Part shown: positions 57,008-64,000 of the stretch, piece after piece
Position numbering within the stretch: the stretch's first letter is position 1
Layout of the letters: each line of letters begins with the position of its first letter
Source of the DNA: Undibacterium sp. CCC3.4
Lineage (GTDB): Bacteria; Pseudomonadota; Gammaproteobacteria; Burkholderiales; Burkholderiaceae_D
DNA length: 64,000 bases
Assembly (NCBI RefSeq): GCF_034347425.1
Contig: NZ_CP133779.1
Location: forward strand, 1,612,001-1,676,000
Direction of reading: 5' to 3'
Made by a program: the position numbers and the translations under genes
Notes under the pieces: generated by a model
Seen by the model: the letters and a program-made list of their open reading frames with translations, nothing else
Told to the model about the DNA's origin: nothing
Databases searched by the model: none

Positions 57008-57583
57008 ATGCAAGAGCGGAAAAAGTCTGGCCTGATCACGCAACTCAATGCCACCATGCTGGTGAAATTGTTGGTGATTGCGGTGATGATGTTTGGCTTC
57101 GGCTATTTGTTGGTGCCGATTTATAAGCAAATTTGTGAAATCACCGGCGTCAATATTCTGACACCGAAAGATATCACGGCCAAAGAACTGACGAATTCGC
57201 AGATCGACCGCAGCCGCGAAGTGACCATCGAGTTCGATGCCAATACGCAGGGGCCGTGGCGCTTTCGGCCTACCCAGAGCAGTATGAAGGTGCATCCGGG
57301 CGAAATGGCGCAAATCGTCTATGAAGTGGTGAACAAGCAGCCGTACAAGATGGATGCGCAAGCGATACCAAGCTATGCGCCGCAACAAGCCAGTGCTTAC
57401 TTCAAAAAAATGGAATGTTTTTGTTTTAAGCAACAGACCTTGGGGCCGAATGAAGCGCGGCAAATGCCGGTGGTGTTTTACATCGATCCGGCCTTACCTA
57501 AAGATGTTAAAACGATTACCTTGTCGTATACTTTTTTTGAAGTCGGCGGCAAACTCGGTGTAGCCGGGGCTACGGATAAATGA
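57008..57583 (+). CDS. ctaG: Cytochrome c oxidase assembly protein CtaG/Cox11
   Basis: 191 residues. One N-terminal transmembrane helix (LLVIAVMMFGFGYLLVPIYKQICEITG), then a periplasmic Ig-like domain with the copper-binding motif ECFCF. It delivers copper to CuB of subunit I. The end overlaps the DUF2970 gene by 4 bp. Confidence 0.95.
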   Translation: MQERKKSGLITQLNATMLVKLLVIAVMMFGFGYLLVPIYKQICEITGVNILTPKDITAKELTNSQIDRSREVTIEFDANTQGPWRFRPTQSSMKVHPGEMAQIVYEVVNKQPYKMDAQAIPSYAPQQASAYFKKMECFCFKQQTLGPNEARQMPVVFYIDPALPKDVKTITLSYTFFEVGGKLGVAGATDK

Positions 57584-57798
57584 TGAGTCAATTACCGCCT
57601 GAAAAAAAACGCCAAGCCTCTTTGTTGGCGACCATGAAAGCCGTGTTTTGGTCATTTCTGGGGATACGCAAGCGCAGTGACTATGAACAAGATGCTGCGC
57701 AACTCAATCCTGTGCACGTCATCATTGCCGCCCTGATAGGCGCGCTGATTTTCATCGTAAGCTTGGTGCTGATCGTGCGTTATGTGGTGGCAAAATAG
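57580..57798 (+). CDS. DUF2970 small membrane protein
   Basis: 72 residues. SLLATMKAVFWSFLGIRKRSDYEQDAAQLNPVHVIIAALIGALIFIVSLVLIVRYVV: DUF2970 pattern with one C-terminal membrane helix. Regularly found between cox11 and ctaE in Betaproteobacteria; function unknown. Two ATG codons at its start (57580 and 57583). Confidence 0.87.
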   Translation: MMSQLPPEKKRQASLLATMKAVFWSFLGIRKRSDYEQDAAQLNPVHVIIAALIGALIFIVSLVLIVRYVVAK

Positions 57799-57872
57799 TA
57801 GCAAAGCAGTGCCAAAACAAGTAATGTAATTAGAATAATTTCAGACCATACATTTGGATCAGGAGATCAAAA

Positions 57873-58733
57873 ATGAGTTCTTCAAACGCGAAAGCACCAT
57901 ATTATTTCGTGCCGGGGCCATCCAAATGGCCAGTGCTGGCCGGATTTTCCTTGCTCCTGACGATGATCGGTGCATCGGCTTGGGTCAATAGCTTGGCGTG
58001 GGGTTCGTATGTGAACTTCGCCGGTATTTTCCTGACCTTGGTGGTGCTCTACAATTGGTTTGGCGAGGCCATCGCCGAATCGGAGAGCGGCCAATACAGT
58101 GAGCGCATCGATATCTCGTTCCGCTGGAGTATGAGCTGGTTCATTTTTTCCGAAGTGATGTTCTTTGCCGCCTTTTTCGGGGCCTTGTTCTATGCCCGCA
58201 GCATTTCCATGCCATGGCTAGCCGATCTCGATCACAAAGTTTTGTGGCCTGATTTTGCTGCTCAATGGGGCAATACCGGACCAGCCGGCACCGTCGAGGC
58301 TTTCAAAGCCATGACGCCGTTTCCTATCCCGACCATCAATACCGCGCTCTTGCTCACTTCCGGCGTGACCCTGACGCTGTCGCATCATGCGCTGCGTTCC
58401 GGTCACCGCAAGCAAACAGCACTGTGGTTGTTTGCCACGATACTGCTCGGTGCCGTGTTCATGGTGTGCCAAGCCTATGAATATATTGAAGCTTACCAAG
58501 AATTGAATCTTAAGCTGACTTCCGGTATTTACGGTTCCACCTTCTTCATGCTGACCGGTTTTCACGGCTTCCATGTGACCATGGGTGCGATCATGTTATC
58601 CGTGGTACTGTATCGCGTGATGAAGGGTCACTTCACACCGGAACAGCATTTTGCCTTCGAGGGTGCGGCGTGGTACTGGCATTTTGTCGACGTGGTCTGG
58701 CTCGGTCTGTATGTGGTGGTTTACTGGTTGTAA
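57873..58733 (+). CDS. ctaE: Cytochrome c oxidase subunit III
   Basis: 286 residues, seven helices: YYFVPGPSKWPVLAGFSLLLTMIGASAW, YSERIDISFRWSMSWFIFSEVMFFAAFFGALFYAR, YGSTFFMLTGFHGFHVTMGAIML, EGAAWYWHFVDVVWLGLYVVVYW. Stabilises proton pumping by subunit I. AGGAG precedes the ATG. A terminator follows at 58753, ending the structural-gene operon. Confidence 0.96.
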   Translation: MSSSNAKAPYYFVPGPSKWPVLAGFSLLLTMIGASAWVNSLAWGSYVNFAGIFLTLVVLYNWFGEAIAESESGQYSERIDISFRWSMSWFIFSEVMFFAAFFGALFYARSISMPWLADLDHKVLWPDFAAQWGNTGPAGTVEAFKAMTPFPIPTINTALLLTSGVTLTLSHHALRSGHRKQTALWLFATILLGAVFMVCQAYEYIEAYQELNLKLTSGIYGSTFFMLTGFHGFHVTMGAIMLSVVLYRVMKGHFTPEQHFAFEGAAWYWHFVDVVWLGLYVVVYWL

Positions 58734-58750
58734 TGCTTGCGCCAGTAACG

Positions 58751-58782
58751 AAAAAAAGCCGCACCACAGTGCGGCTTTTTTT
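58751..58782. terminator. Bidirectional rho-independent terminator after ctaE
   Basis: GCCGCAC (58758-58764) pairs with GTGCGGC (58769-58775) around CACA. A run of A precedes and a run of T follows, so it can end both ctaE and the convergent DUF2909 transcript. Confidence 0.85.
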
Positions 58783-58800
58783 ATGTTCTTTTGCTTGCTC

Positions 58801-59001
58801 TCAATGTATCCCGGTCGGTTCGATCAGACCGAAGTAATTGGCCAGCAAGATCAGCAGAAACAAGCTGATGGAAAAGCCGACCCGATAGGCCAGCGCCTTG
58901 ACGGTACGGTTGCTGCGTCCCTTGTCTTTCATCAGATAGACCAGGGCTGAGCCCATGCTGAAGATGATCAGGAAGAACGCGATGGCGACCAGAATTTTCA
59001 T
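58801..59001 (-). CDS. DUF2909 twin-transmembrane protein
   Basis: 66 residues with two helices (ILVAIAFFLIIFSMGSALVYLM and YRVGFSISLFLLILLANYFGLIEP). Matches DUF2909, found near surf1 in Betaproteobacteria. It is divergent from surf1 with 50 bp between starts. Function unknown. Confidence 0.87.
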   Translation of the reverse strand: MKILVAIAFFLIIFSMGSALVYLMKDKGRSNRTVKALAYRVGFSISLFLLILLANYFGLIEPTGIH

Positions 59002-59051
59002 GCTTCGACCTTGTTGGTATCTGATTAATCGTTTTTCTATTGTAATCGCTA

Positions 59052-59798
59052 ATGTTGATTCTTTCGCGCTTCAAATTGATCCCTTTGCTAGTCAGCATAG
59101 CCTTGGTCGTGCTCGGTATCAGCTTAGCGCAATGGCAAACTCGGCGGGCGCTGGAAAAAGAACAGATTGCCGCCGCCATCGTTGAGCGTAGCCGCTTGCC
59201 AGCAGTCGACCTGGCCAGCGTCGAGGTGGCGAGCCTGCCTTTGTGGAGCAAGGTCAGCTTACGTGGCGAATTCGTCAGCAACTGGCCGCTGTATCTCGAT
59301 AATCGCCCTATGCAAGGCAAGGCCGGCTTGATTGTATTGATGCCATTCAAGCTCGCCGGCAGCCAGCGCAGTATCGTGGTAGCGCGTGGTTGGCAGGCGC
59401 GAAATCTTCAGGATAGAATGCAGACTGGTTCCTTATTGACCCCAAGCGGGGTGGTGACGATCACCGGCATCCTGCGTGCGCGCCCAGACCGGGTGCTGCA
59501 ATTGGGGCAGGCGGCAGCCTTGGTTCCTGGTGCGTTGTTGCAAAACCTCGATATCGCCGATCTGGCCAGTCACAGCGGCTTGGAGTTGGCCGCGCTGATC
59601 GTCGAGCAACACTCGAGTTTGCCCGATCAATTACAACGCGATTGGCCCGTGCCGGCTGCTGGTGCGGATAAGCATCGCGCGTATGCATTTCAGTGGTATG
59701 CCTTGGCACTTATGGCATGCCTGTTTTTTATCTTCACAGGAATACGTCGTGGAAAAAATCAATCAGCAAGCGCCGTTCCCCCAAACAGCGATGAGTGA
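59052..59798 (+). CDS. surf1: SURF1-family cytochrome oxidase assembly protein
   Basis: 248 residues. N-terminal helix (PLLVSIALVVLGISLAQWQTRRA), SURF1 periplasmic part (LYLDNRPMQGKAGLIVLMPF, IVVARGWQAR), and C-terminal helix (AFQWYALALMACLFFIFTGIRRG). It helps insert haem A into subunit I. The 3' end overlaps the next gene. Confidence 0.9.
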   Translation: MLILSRFKLIPLLVSIALVVLGISLAQWQTRRALEKEQIAAAIVERSRLPAVDLASVEVASLPLWSKVSLRGEFVSNWPLYLDNRPMQGKAGLIVLMPFKLAGSQRSIVVARGWQARNLQDRMQTGSLLTPSGVVTITGILRARPDRVLQLGQAAALVPGALLQNLDIADLASHSGLELAALIVEQHSSLPDQLQRDWPVPAAGADKHRAYAFQWYALALMACLFFIFTGIRRGKNQSASAVPPNSDE

Positions 59799-60402
59799 GG
59801 CAGCAGCGCTCAGTAAGCGCACTACGCGCGGTCGCTGGAAATTATTTTCGGTGTTGGCCGTGTGTGCCGCCCCGATGCTGTTGTCGTATCTGGCGTATTA
59901 CGTCATTAAACCGCAAGGCCGTACCAATTATGGTGAATTGCTCGATCCGCGCGCCCACCCTATGCCGGTCTTGCAAGCGCACGAGCAGGGCGCACCCGAG
60001 CGCGGCGTGGTCGGGCTCGAGGCGTTTCGCGGCAAATGGTTGATGCTGACGGTAGACAGTGGTGCTTGTGCTACCGCTTGCGAAAAGAAACTCTATGATG
60101 TGCGCCAACTGCGCTTGGTGCAAGGTAAAGAAATGGACCGCATCGAGCGGATTTGGTTGGTCGATGATGCCCAGACCGTCGCACCGCGCTTGTTGAATGA
60201 ATTTGCCGGCATGCATGCGTTGACGGTCGACGCCGCGCAGTTGCGCAGTTGGTTGCCGGTGGCCGAGGGAGGGCAACTGAGCGAGCATATTTATTTGGTC
60301 GATCCGCTGGGGAATTTGATGATGCGCTATCCGAAAGATGCCGATCCGAACAAGATTAAGAAAGATCTGGCCAAGCTTTTACGCGCTTCGGCGATAGGCT
60401 GA
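59749..60402 (+). CDS. SCO1-like membrane-anchored protein with a CxxxC motif
   Basis: 217 residues if started at GTG 59749, which has AGGAA at good spacing; ATG 59791 (203 residues) has no clear ribosome-binding site. One transmembrane helix (LFSVLAVCAAPMLLSYLAYYVI) is followed by a thioredoxin-like domain with DSGACATACEKKLYDVRQL, a CxxxC motif like that of SCO1, and EHIYLVDPLGNLMMRYP. Common between surf1 and ctaA in Betaproteobacteria; probably a thiol-disulfide or copper factor for the oxidase. Confidence 0.8.
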   Translation: MEKINQQAPFPQTAMSEAAALSKRTTRGRWKLFSVLAVCAAPMLLSYLAYYVIKPQGRTNYGELLDPRAHPMPVLQAHEQGAPERGVVGLEAFRGKWLMLTVDSGACATACEKKLYDVRQLRLVQGKEMDRIERIWLVDDAQTVAPRLLNEFAGMHALTVDAAQLRSWLPVAEGGQLSEHIYLVDPLGNLMMRYPKDADPNKIKKDLAKLLRASAIG

Positions 60403-60404
60403 GT

Positions 60405-61472
60405 ATGCTGCTGCCTCAACTCGCCCTGACCGGCTGCGCCGTCGCGCTGCTGCCCTTACTCATCGTTTGGCGTTCGAAAGAGCCGAACAAGCAGCGCAAG
60501 CTGCTCGCCGTCACGTTGGCCTTGACCTTTGAACTGATCATGTTCGGTGCCTTCACGCGCTTGACCGATTCCGGCCTCGGCTGCCCGGATTGGCCCGGCT
60601 GCTATGGCCAAGCCAACCCTTTGCAATCACATGCCGATATCAAAGCAGCCGAACTGGCCATGCCGGATGGACCGGTGACGCTGCAAAAGGCTTGGATAGA
60701 AATGCTGCATCGCTATCTGGCCACCAGTGTCGGCATCTTAATCATCGCGCAAGTGGTCTTGGCTTGGCGCAGTCGTCGTCGCACCGGTATTTCACCATGG
60801 CTGGCCAGCTCGCTGTTATTGCTAGTCTGTTTGCAAGGTGCTTTCGGGGCTTGGACCGTGACGCTGAAGTTGCAGCCGGTGATCGTTACCACGCATTTAC
60901 TGCTAGGGATGGCATTGTTGGCTTTGCTGGCCGCTGCGCATGAGCAACAACGACCGGTCCCGGCACGAGATAGCGCGGCGCAGCGTTTGCGCGGGCCGGC
61001 CTTGCTGGCTCTGCTGCTGGTGGTAATACAAATCGCTCTGGGCGGCTGGGTGAGCACTAACTATGCGGCTTTGGCTTGTCAAGATTATCCTACTTGTCAC
61101 GGCGTTTGGGTTCCGCAAATGGATTTTGAGCACGGCTTTCATTTGTGGCGGCAACTCGGTATGACGCGTGATGGTGCTTACTTGCCATTTCCAGCCTTGG
61201 TCGCGATCCATTGGGTGCACCGGAATTTTGCCTTGCTGGTCGCTGCCGTGGTTGTCGTCGTCGCATGGCGCGCCCGTGGCACGCTCAGTTGTGCCGGCCT
61301 CGGGCGCTATTTATTGCTGGCGATCGCGGCGCAAATGGCCATCGGCATCTCTACCGTGCTGTTTTCTTGGCCTCTGTCTTTGGCCGTACTGCATAACGGT
61401 GGTGCCGCCACGCTGGTGCTGCTGCTGACCATGTTAAACTGTCGTCTCAGGTTTGCATGGTGCAACCGTTGA
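60405..61472 (+). CDS. ctaA: Haem A synthase CtaA (COX15)
   Basis: 355 residues, eight helices. LTDSGLGCPDWPGCYGQ and ALACQDYPTCHGVW are the two external loops with Cys pairs; His ligands lie in MLHRYLATSVGI, TTHLLLGM, IHWVHRNFALLV and AVLHNGGAA. Oxidises haem O to haem A. Starts 2 bp after the preceding stop. Confidence 0.95.
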   Translation: MLLPQLALTGCAVALLPLLIVWRSKEPNKQRKLLAVTLALTFELIMFGAFTRLTDSGLGCPDWPGCYGQANPLQSHADIKAAELAMPDGPVTLQKAWIEMLHRYLATSVGILIIAQVVLAWRSRRRTGISPWLASSLLLLVCLQGAFGAWTVTLKLQPVIVTTHLLLGMALLALLAAAHEQQRPVPARDSAAQRLRGPALLALLLVVIQIALGGWVSTNYAALACQDYPTCHGVWVPQMDFEHGFHLWRQLGMTRDGAYLPFPALVAIHWVHRNFALLVAAVVVVVAWRARGTLSCAGLGRYLLLAIAAQMAIGISTVLFSWPLSLAVLHNGGAATLVLLLTMLNCRLRFAWCNR

Positions 61473-61482
61473 TAGATAGAAC

Positions 61483-62367
61483 ATGACAACTTTAAGTTTG
61501 CCCTCTAACCGAGTGGCACAGTACTGGGCCCTGACCAAACCACGGGTCACGCAGTTGGCGGTATTTTGCGCCGTCATCGGTATGTTTCTGGCGACGCCCG
61601 ATTTACCCGATTGGCGCGTGCTGGTAGCGGCAACCGCTGGCATCTGGCTGTTGGCTGGTGCCGCCTTCGCTATCAATTGCCTGGTCGAGCGTGAAATCGA
61701 TGCGCGCATGGCACGCACGGCACGCCGTCCCACGGCGCAAGGTGAGATCAGTGCCACGCAAACCTTGGTGTTTTCCGGTGTCATCGGTGGGGCTGGGATG
61801 TGGCTACTGTATACCCTGGTCAATCCGCTGACCATGTGGCTGACCTTTGTCACCTTCGTCGGCTATGCCGTGGTCTATACCATCATCCTCAAACCAGCTA
61901 CGCCGCAAAACATCGTCATCGGCGGCTTGTCCGGCGCGATGCCGCCGGCCTTGGGGTGGGCGGCCGTCGCCAATGATGTACCGATGCAAGCTTGGTTGTT
62001 GGTACTGATTATTTTCGTCTGGACGCCGCCGCATTTTTGGGCCTTGGCGATGTACCGCCGCGATGACTATGTGCGCTCGGGCTTGCCGATGTTACCGGTC
62101 ACGCATGGCCCGGAACTGACGCGTTTACATATCTGGCTCTACACGATCGCCTTGTTTGCCACTACCATGTTGCCGTATGCGGTGCACATGAGCGGTCTGA
62201 TTTATCTGGTCAGCGCCGTCGTACTCGGCTTGATTTTTCTGGCCTATGCCTGGCAAATGTATCAACATTACAGCGACGTGCTGGCACGCAAAACCTTTGC
62301 GTTTTCTATCATTTATTTATCCTTACTGTTCGCCGCCTTGCTGGTCGACCACTACATCAAACTATGA
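61483..62367 (+). CDS. ctaB: Protohaem IX farnesyltransferase
   Basis: 294 residues, UbiA family. The Asp-rich motif [19 protein letters not shown] and [26 protein letters not shown] are typical, as is [17 protein letters not shown]. Converts haem B to haem O, the substrate of CtaA. Overlaps the sco1 start by 4 bp. Confidence 0.96.
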   Translation: MTTLSLPSNRVAQYWALTKPRVTQLAVFCAVIGMFLATPDLPDWRVLVAATAGIWLLAGAAFAINCLVEREIDARMARTARRPTAQGEISATQTLVFSGVIGGAGMWLLYTLVNPLTMWLTFVTFVGYAVVYTIILKPATPQNIVIGGLSGAMPPALGWAAVANDVPMQAWLLVLIIFVWTPPHFWALAMYRRDDYVRSGLPMLPVTHGPELTRLHIWLYTIALFATTMLPYAVHMSGLIYLVSAVVLGLIFLAYAWQMYQHYSDVLARKTFAFSIIYLSLLFAALLVDHYIKL

Positions 62368-62945
62368 CACTCTGGAAAAAACTCTGCGCCGCTCTGTTGC
62401 TGTGCGCCTTGGCCGCTTGCGATAAGCCAGCCGAAAAATTCACCAACACCGATTTGACCGGACTCGATTATGCGCGCGACTTCGCGCTGACCGATCATCA
62501 CGGCAAGGCGCGCACCTTGGCCGATTTCAAAGGTAAAGTGGTGGTGATGTTTTTCGGTTATACCCAATGCCCCGATGTCTGTCCCACCACGATGGTCGAG
62601 ATGGCCGATGTGATGAAGCAGCTCGGCCCACAAGCCGAGCAAGTTCAGGTGATTTTCGTCACCATCGATCCGGCGCGGGATACCCAGGCCTTGTTAGCCG
62701 AATACGTACCGAACTTTGATGCGCGCTTTCTCGGCATGTACGGTGATGCAGCAGCCACCGCCAAAGTGGCCAAGGACTTCAAAGTGTATTATCAAAAAGT
62801 CGATGGCAATACACCGAGCAGTTACACCATGGACCATACGGCCGGCAGTTATGTGTTTGATAAAGAAGGGCATATCCGCCTGTTCTTACGGCATGGGCAG
62901 GGTACGGCACCGGTGGTGCATGATTTGAAGTTGTTGCTGAAGTAA
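62364..62945 (+). CDS. SCO1/SenC copper chaperone
   Basis: 193 residues. Lipoprotein signal ([13 protein letters not shown]) then a thioredoxin-like fold with [14 protein letters not shown] (CxxxC copper site) and the His in [13 protein letters not shown]. It supplies copper to CuA of subunit II. Last gene of the assembly-factor operon, ended by the hairpin at 63049. Confidence 0.95.
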   Translation: MTLWKKLCAALLLCALAACDKPAEKFTNTDLTGLDYARDFALTDHHGKARTLADFKGKVVVMFFGYTQCPDVCPTTMVEMADVMKQLGPQAEQVQVIFVTIDPARDTQALLAEYVPNFDARFLGMYGDAAATAKVAKDFKVYYQKVDGNTPSSYTMDHTAGSYVFDKEGHIRLFLRHGQGTAPVVHDLKLLLK

Positions 62946-63040
62946 GCTACGCGGTGTTGACGGCGTCTGCTGAAAACACCTGACTCTGCGTCGTGCCCCC
63001 GCGTGCTCATGCCTCGTTATTCAAGCGCAGGCGGGAAAGA

Positions 63041-63070
63041 CAAAAAAAGCACTCCGAGGAGTGCTTTTTT
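63041..63070. terminator. Bidirectional rho-independent terminator between sco1 and rpoH
   Basis: GCACTCC (63049-63055) pairs with GGAGTGC (63058-63064), flanked by seven A before and six T after, so it can end both convergent transcripts. Just upstream (62998-63036) is a degraded match to half A of the interspersed repeat. Confidence 0.88.
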
Positions 63071-63092
63071 ATATTTCTACCGCCATGCGGCT

Positions 63093-63983
63093 TCAGGTAA
63101 AACTGGCCAGTGCCGTTTTCATTTTCTTCAGTGCCGCACTTTCAATTTGGCGTATGCGTTCGGCTGATACGCCGTATTCACTGGCCAGTTCATGCAGGGT
63201 CGAGCCGGAACCGTCATCATTCTTGAGCCAGCGCGATTCGATGATATGGCGTGAACGAGCATCGAGTTTGCTCAAGGCAGTTTCCAAGCCTTCGCTTTGC
63301 AGCCGGTCGTACTGGCGCGTTTCGATCACGCGGGTCGGTTCTTCTGACTCGGTTTTCAAGTAAGCGATAGGAGCGAATTTTTCATCGTCGTCATCAGTCG
63401 GCGCGTCGAGCGCAATATCGTGACCGGACAAACGCATTTCCATTTCGATGACTTCTTCGCGTTTGACGTCCAGTGTCTTGGCCAAGGCATCGATTTGCTT
63501 TGGCGTCATCGCTTCCAAACCGACTTTATGGCTGCGCAAATTGAAAAACAATTTACGTTGTGCCTTAGTTGTGGCGACTTTTACCAAACGCCAGTTTTTG
63601 AGTATGTACTCATGCATTTCCGCTTTGATCCAATGCATGGCATACGAGACCAGACGCACGCCTTGGTCGGGATCAAAACGCTTGACGGCTTTCATCAGGC
63701 CGATGTTACCTTCTTGTATTAAATCTGCATGTGGCAAGCCATAGCCGAGATAACCGCGCGCGATCGAAACGACCAAGCGCAGGTGGGACATCACCAGTTG
63801 TTGTGCCGCAGCTAAATCGTTTTCTGCGCGCAAACGGGTGGCGAAATTGATTTCTTCTTCATGCGTGAGCATGGGCAGGCGGTTGACAGCGGAGATGTAG
63901 GCATCAATATTTCCGAGCGTACCACTGAAACCCAAGGCCAGCGCGGTGCTGTCGGTTGCCGGAATAAGTTGTGTCGAAGTCAT
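63093..63983 (-). CDS. rpoH: RNA polymerase heat-shock sigma factor RpoH
   Basis: 296 residues. Sigma-70 family region 2 (DLIQEGNIGLMKAVKRFDPDQGVRLVSYAMHWIKAEMHEYIL) and region 4 (LHELASEYGVSAERIRQIESAALKKMK). The RpoH box QRKLFFNLRS is present, which separates it from other sigmas. AAGGAAAC precedes the ATG at 63983; only 17 bp of upstream sequence are in the window. Confidence 0.97.
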   Translation of the reverse strand: MTSTQLIPATDSTALALGFSGTLGNIDAYISAVNRLPMLTHEEEINFATRLRAENDLAAAQQLVMSHLRLVVSIARGYLGYGLPHADLIQEGNIGLMKAVKRFDPDQGVRLVSYAMHWIKAEMHEYILKNWRLVKVATTKAQRKLFFNLRSHKVGLEAMTPKQIDALAKTLDVKREEVIEMEMRLSGHDIALDAPTDDDDEKFAPIAYLKTESEEPTRVIETRQYDRLQSEGLETALSKLDARSRHIIESRWLKNDDGSGSTLHELASEYGVSAERIRQIESAALKKMKTALASFT

Positions 63984-64000
63984 TGCTATGTTTCCTTCTC

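Overview
The window looks like a chromosome segment of a betaproteobacterium of the order Burkholderiales, most likely family Oxalobacteraceae. That is an inference from gene content and order: a coxB-ctaD-cox11-ctaE and surf1-ctaA-ctaB-sco1 block next to rpoH, a PhaM-type PHB granule protein, paired DUF3108 genes, a joined ssu/cys sulfur cluster and comF-bioC. No rRNA, tRNA, prophage or CRISPR array was seen.

Layout. 1-4.5 kb: the end of a CoA-transferase gene, a small secreted protein, a gene-poor stretch with a dispersed 14-bp repeat, a cold-shock gene, and a TonB-dependent receptor that has lost its 5' end at a perfect 44-bp palindrome. 4.5-9 kb: a 2H-phosphoesterase-like DUF1045 protein, orphan phnM and two stand-alone solute-binding proteins. 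9-12 kb: a kinase-UspA fusion coupled to a metallophosphatase, and queC. 12-21.5 kb: a flippase-like protein facing a tightly packed minus-strand operon holding a phosphopantetheinyl transferase, a carrier protein, an acyl-CoA dehydrogenase homologue, an amino acid:[carrier protein] ligase, DUF1839, a GH2 beta-mannosidase-like protein and a tandem alpha/beta hydrolase. This operon is the best candidate for an uncharacterised pathway. 21.6-30.7 kb: DUF3108 pair, binding protein, phaM, LysR/yeiH and padR/fadH. 30.7-37.7 kb: a lipid-modification operon (FAD oxidoreductase, DUF1365, Cfa-like methyltransferase, chalcone-isomerase-like, DUF3833, SDR, SnoaL-like) divergent from a TetR gene, then a glutathione peroxidase.

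37.8-48.2 kb: interspersed repeats, then a sulfur-scavenging cluster (sbp-ssuEADCB, a frameshifted small gene, cysTWA and a CysB-type regulator). Two of its promoter regions share a candidate operator motif. 48.3-50.2 kb: a ferritin-like desaturase homologue, rfaE2 and trmL. 50.3-52.0 kb: a scar zone between trmL and comF with an IS4-like transposase remnant, a DinJ/YafQ-type toxin-antitoxin pair, a TIR-bounded element and an inverted copy of the 37.8-kb repeat. 52-64 kb: comF, bioC, the aa3-type cytochrome c oxidase genes with their haem A and copper assembly factors, and rpoH.

How the genes work together: the cox block encodes the oxidase subunits and the proteins that supply haem A (CtaA, CtaB) and copper (Cox11, Sco1). 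The ssu/cys block imports sulfate and sulfonates and releases sulfite. The carrier-protein operon has a complete set for making and loading an aminoacyl-carrier protein, plus oxidising and hydrolytic enzymes whose product cannot be read from the sequence.
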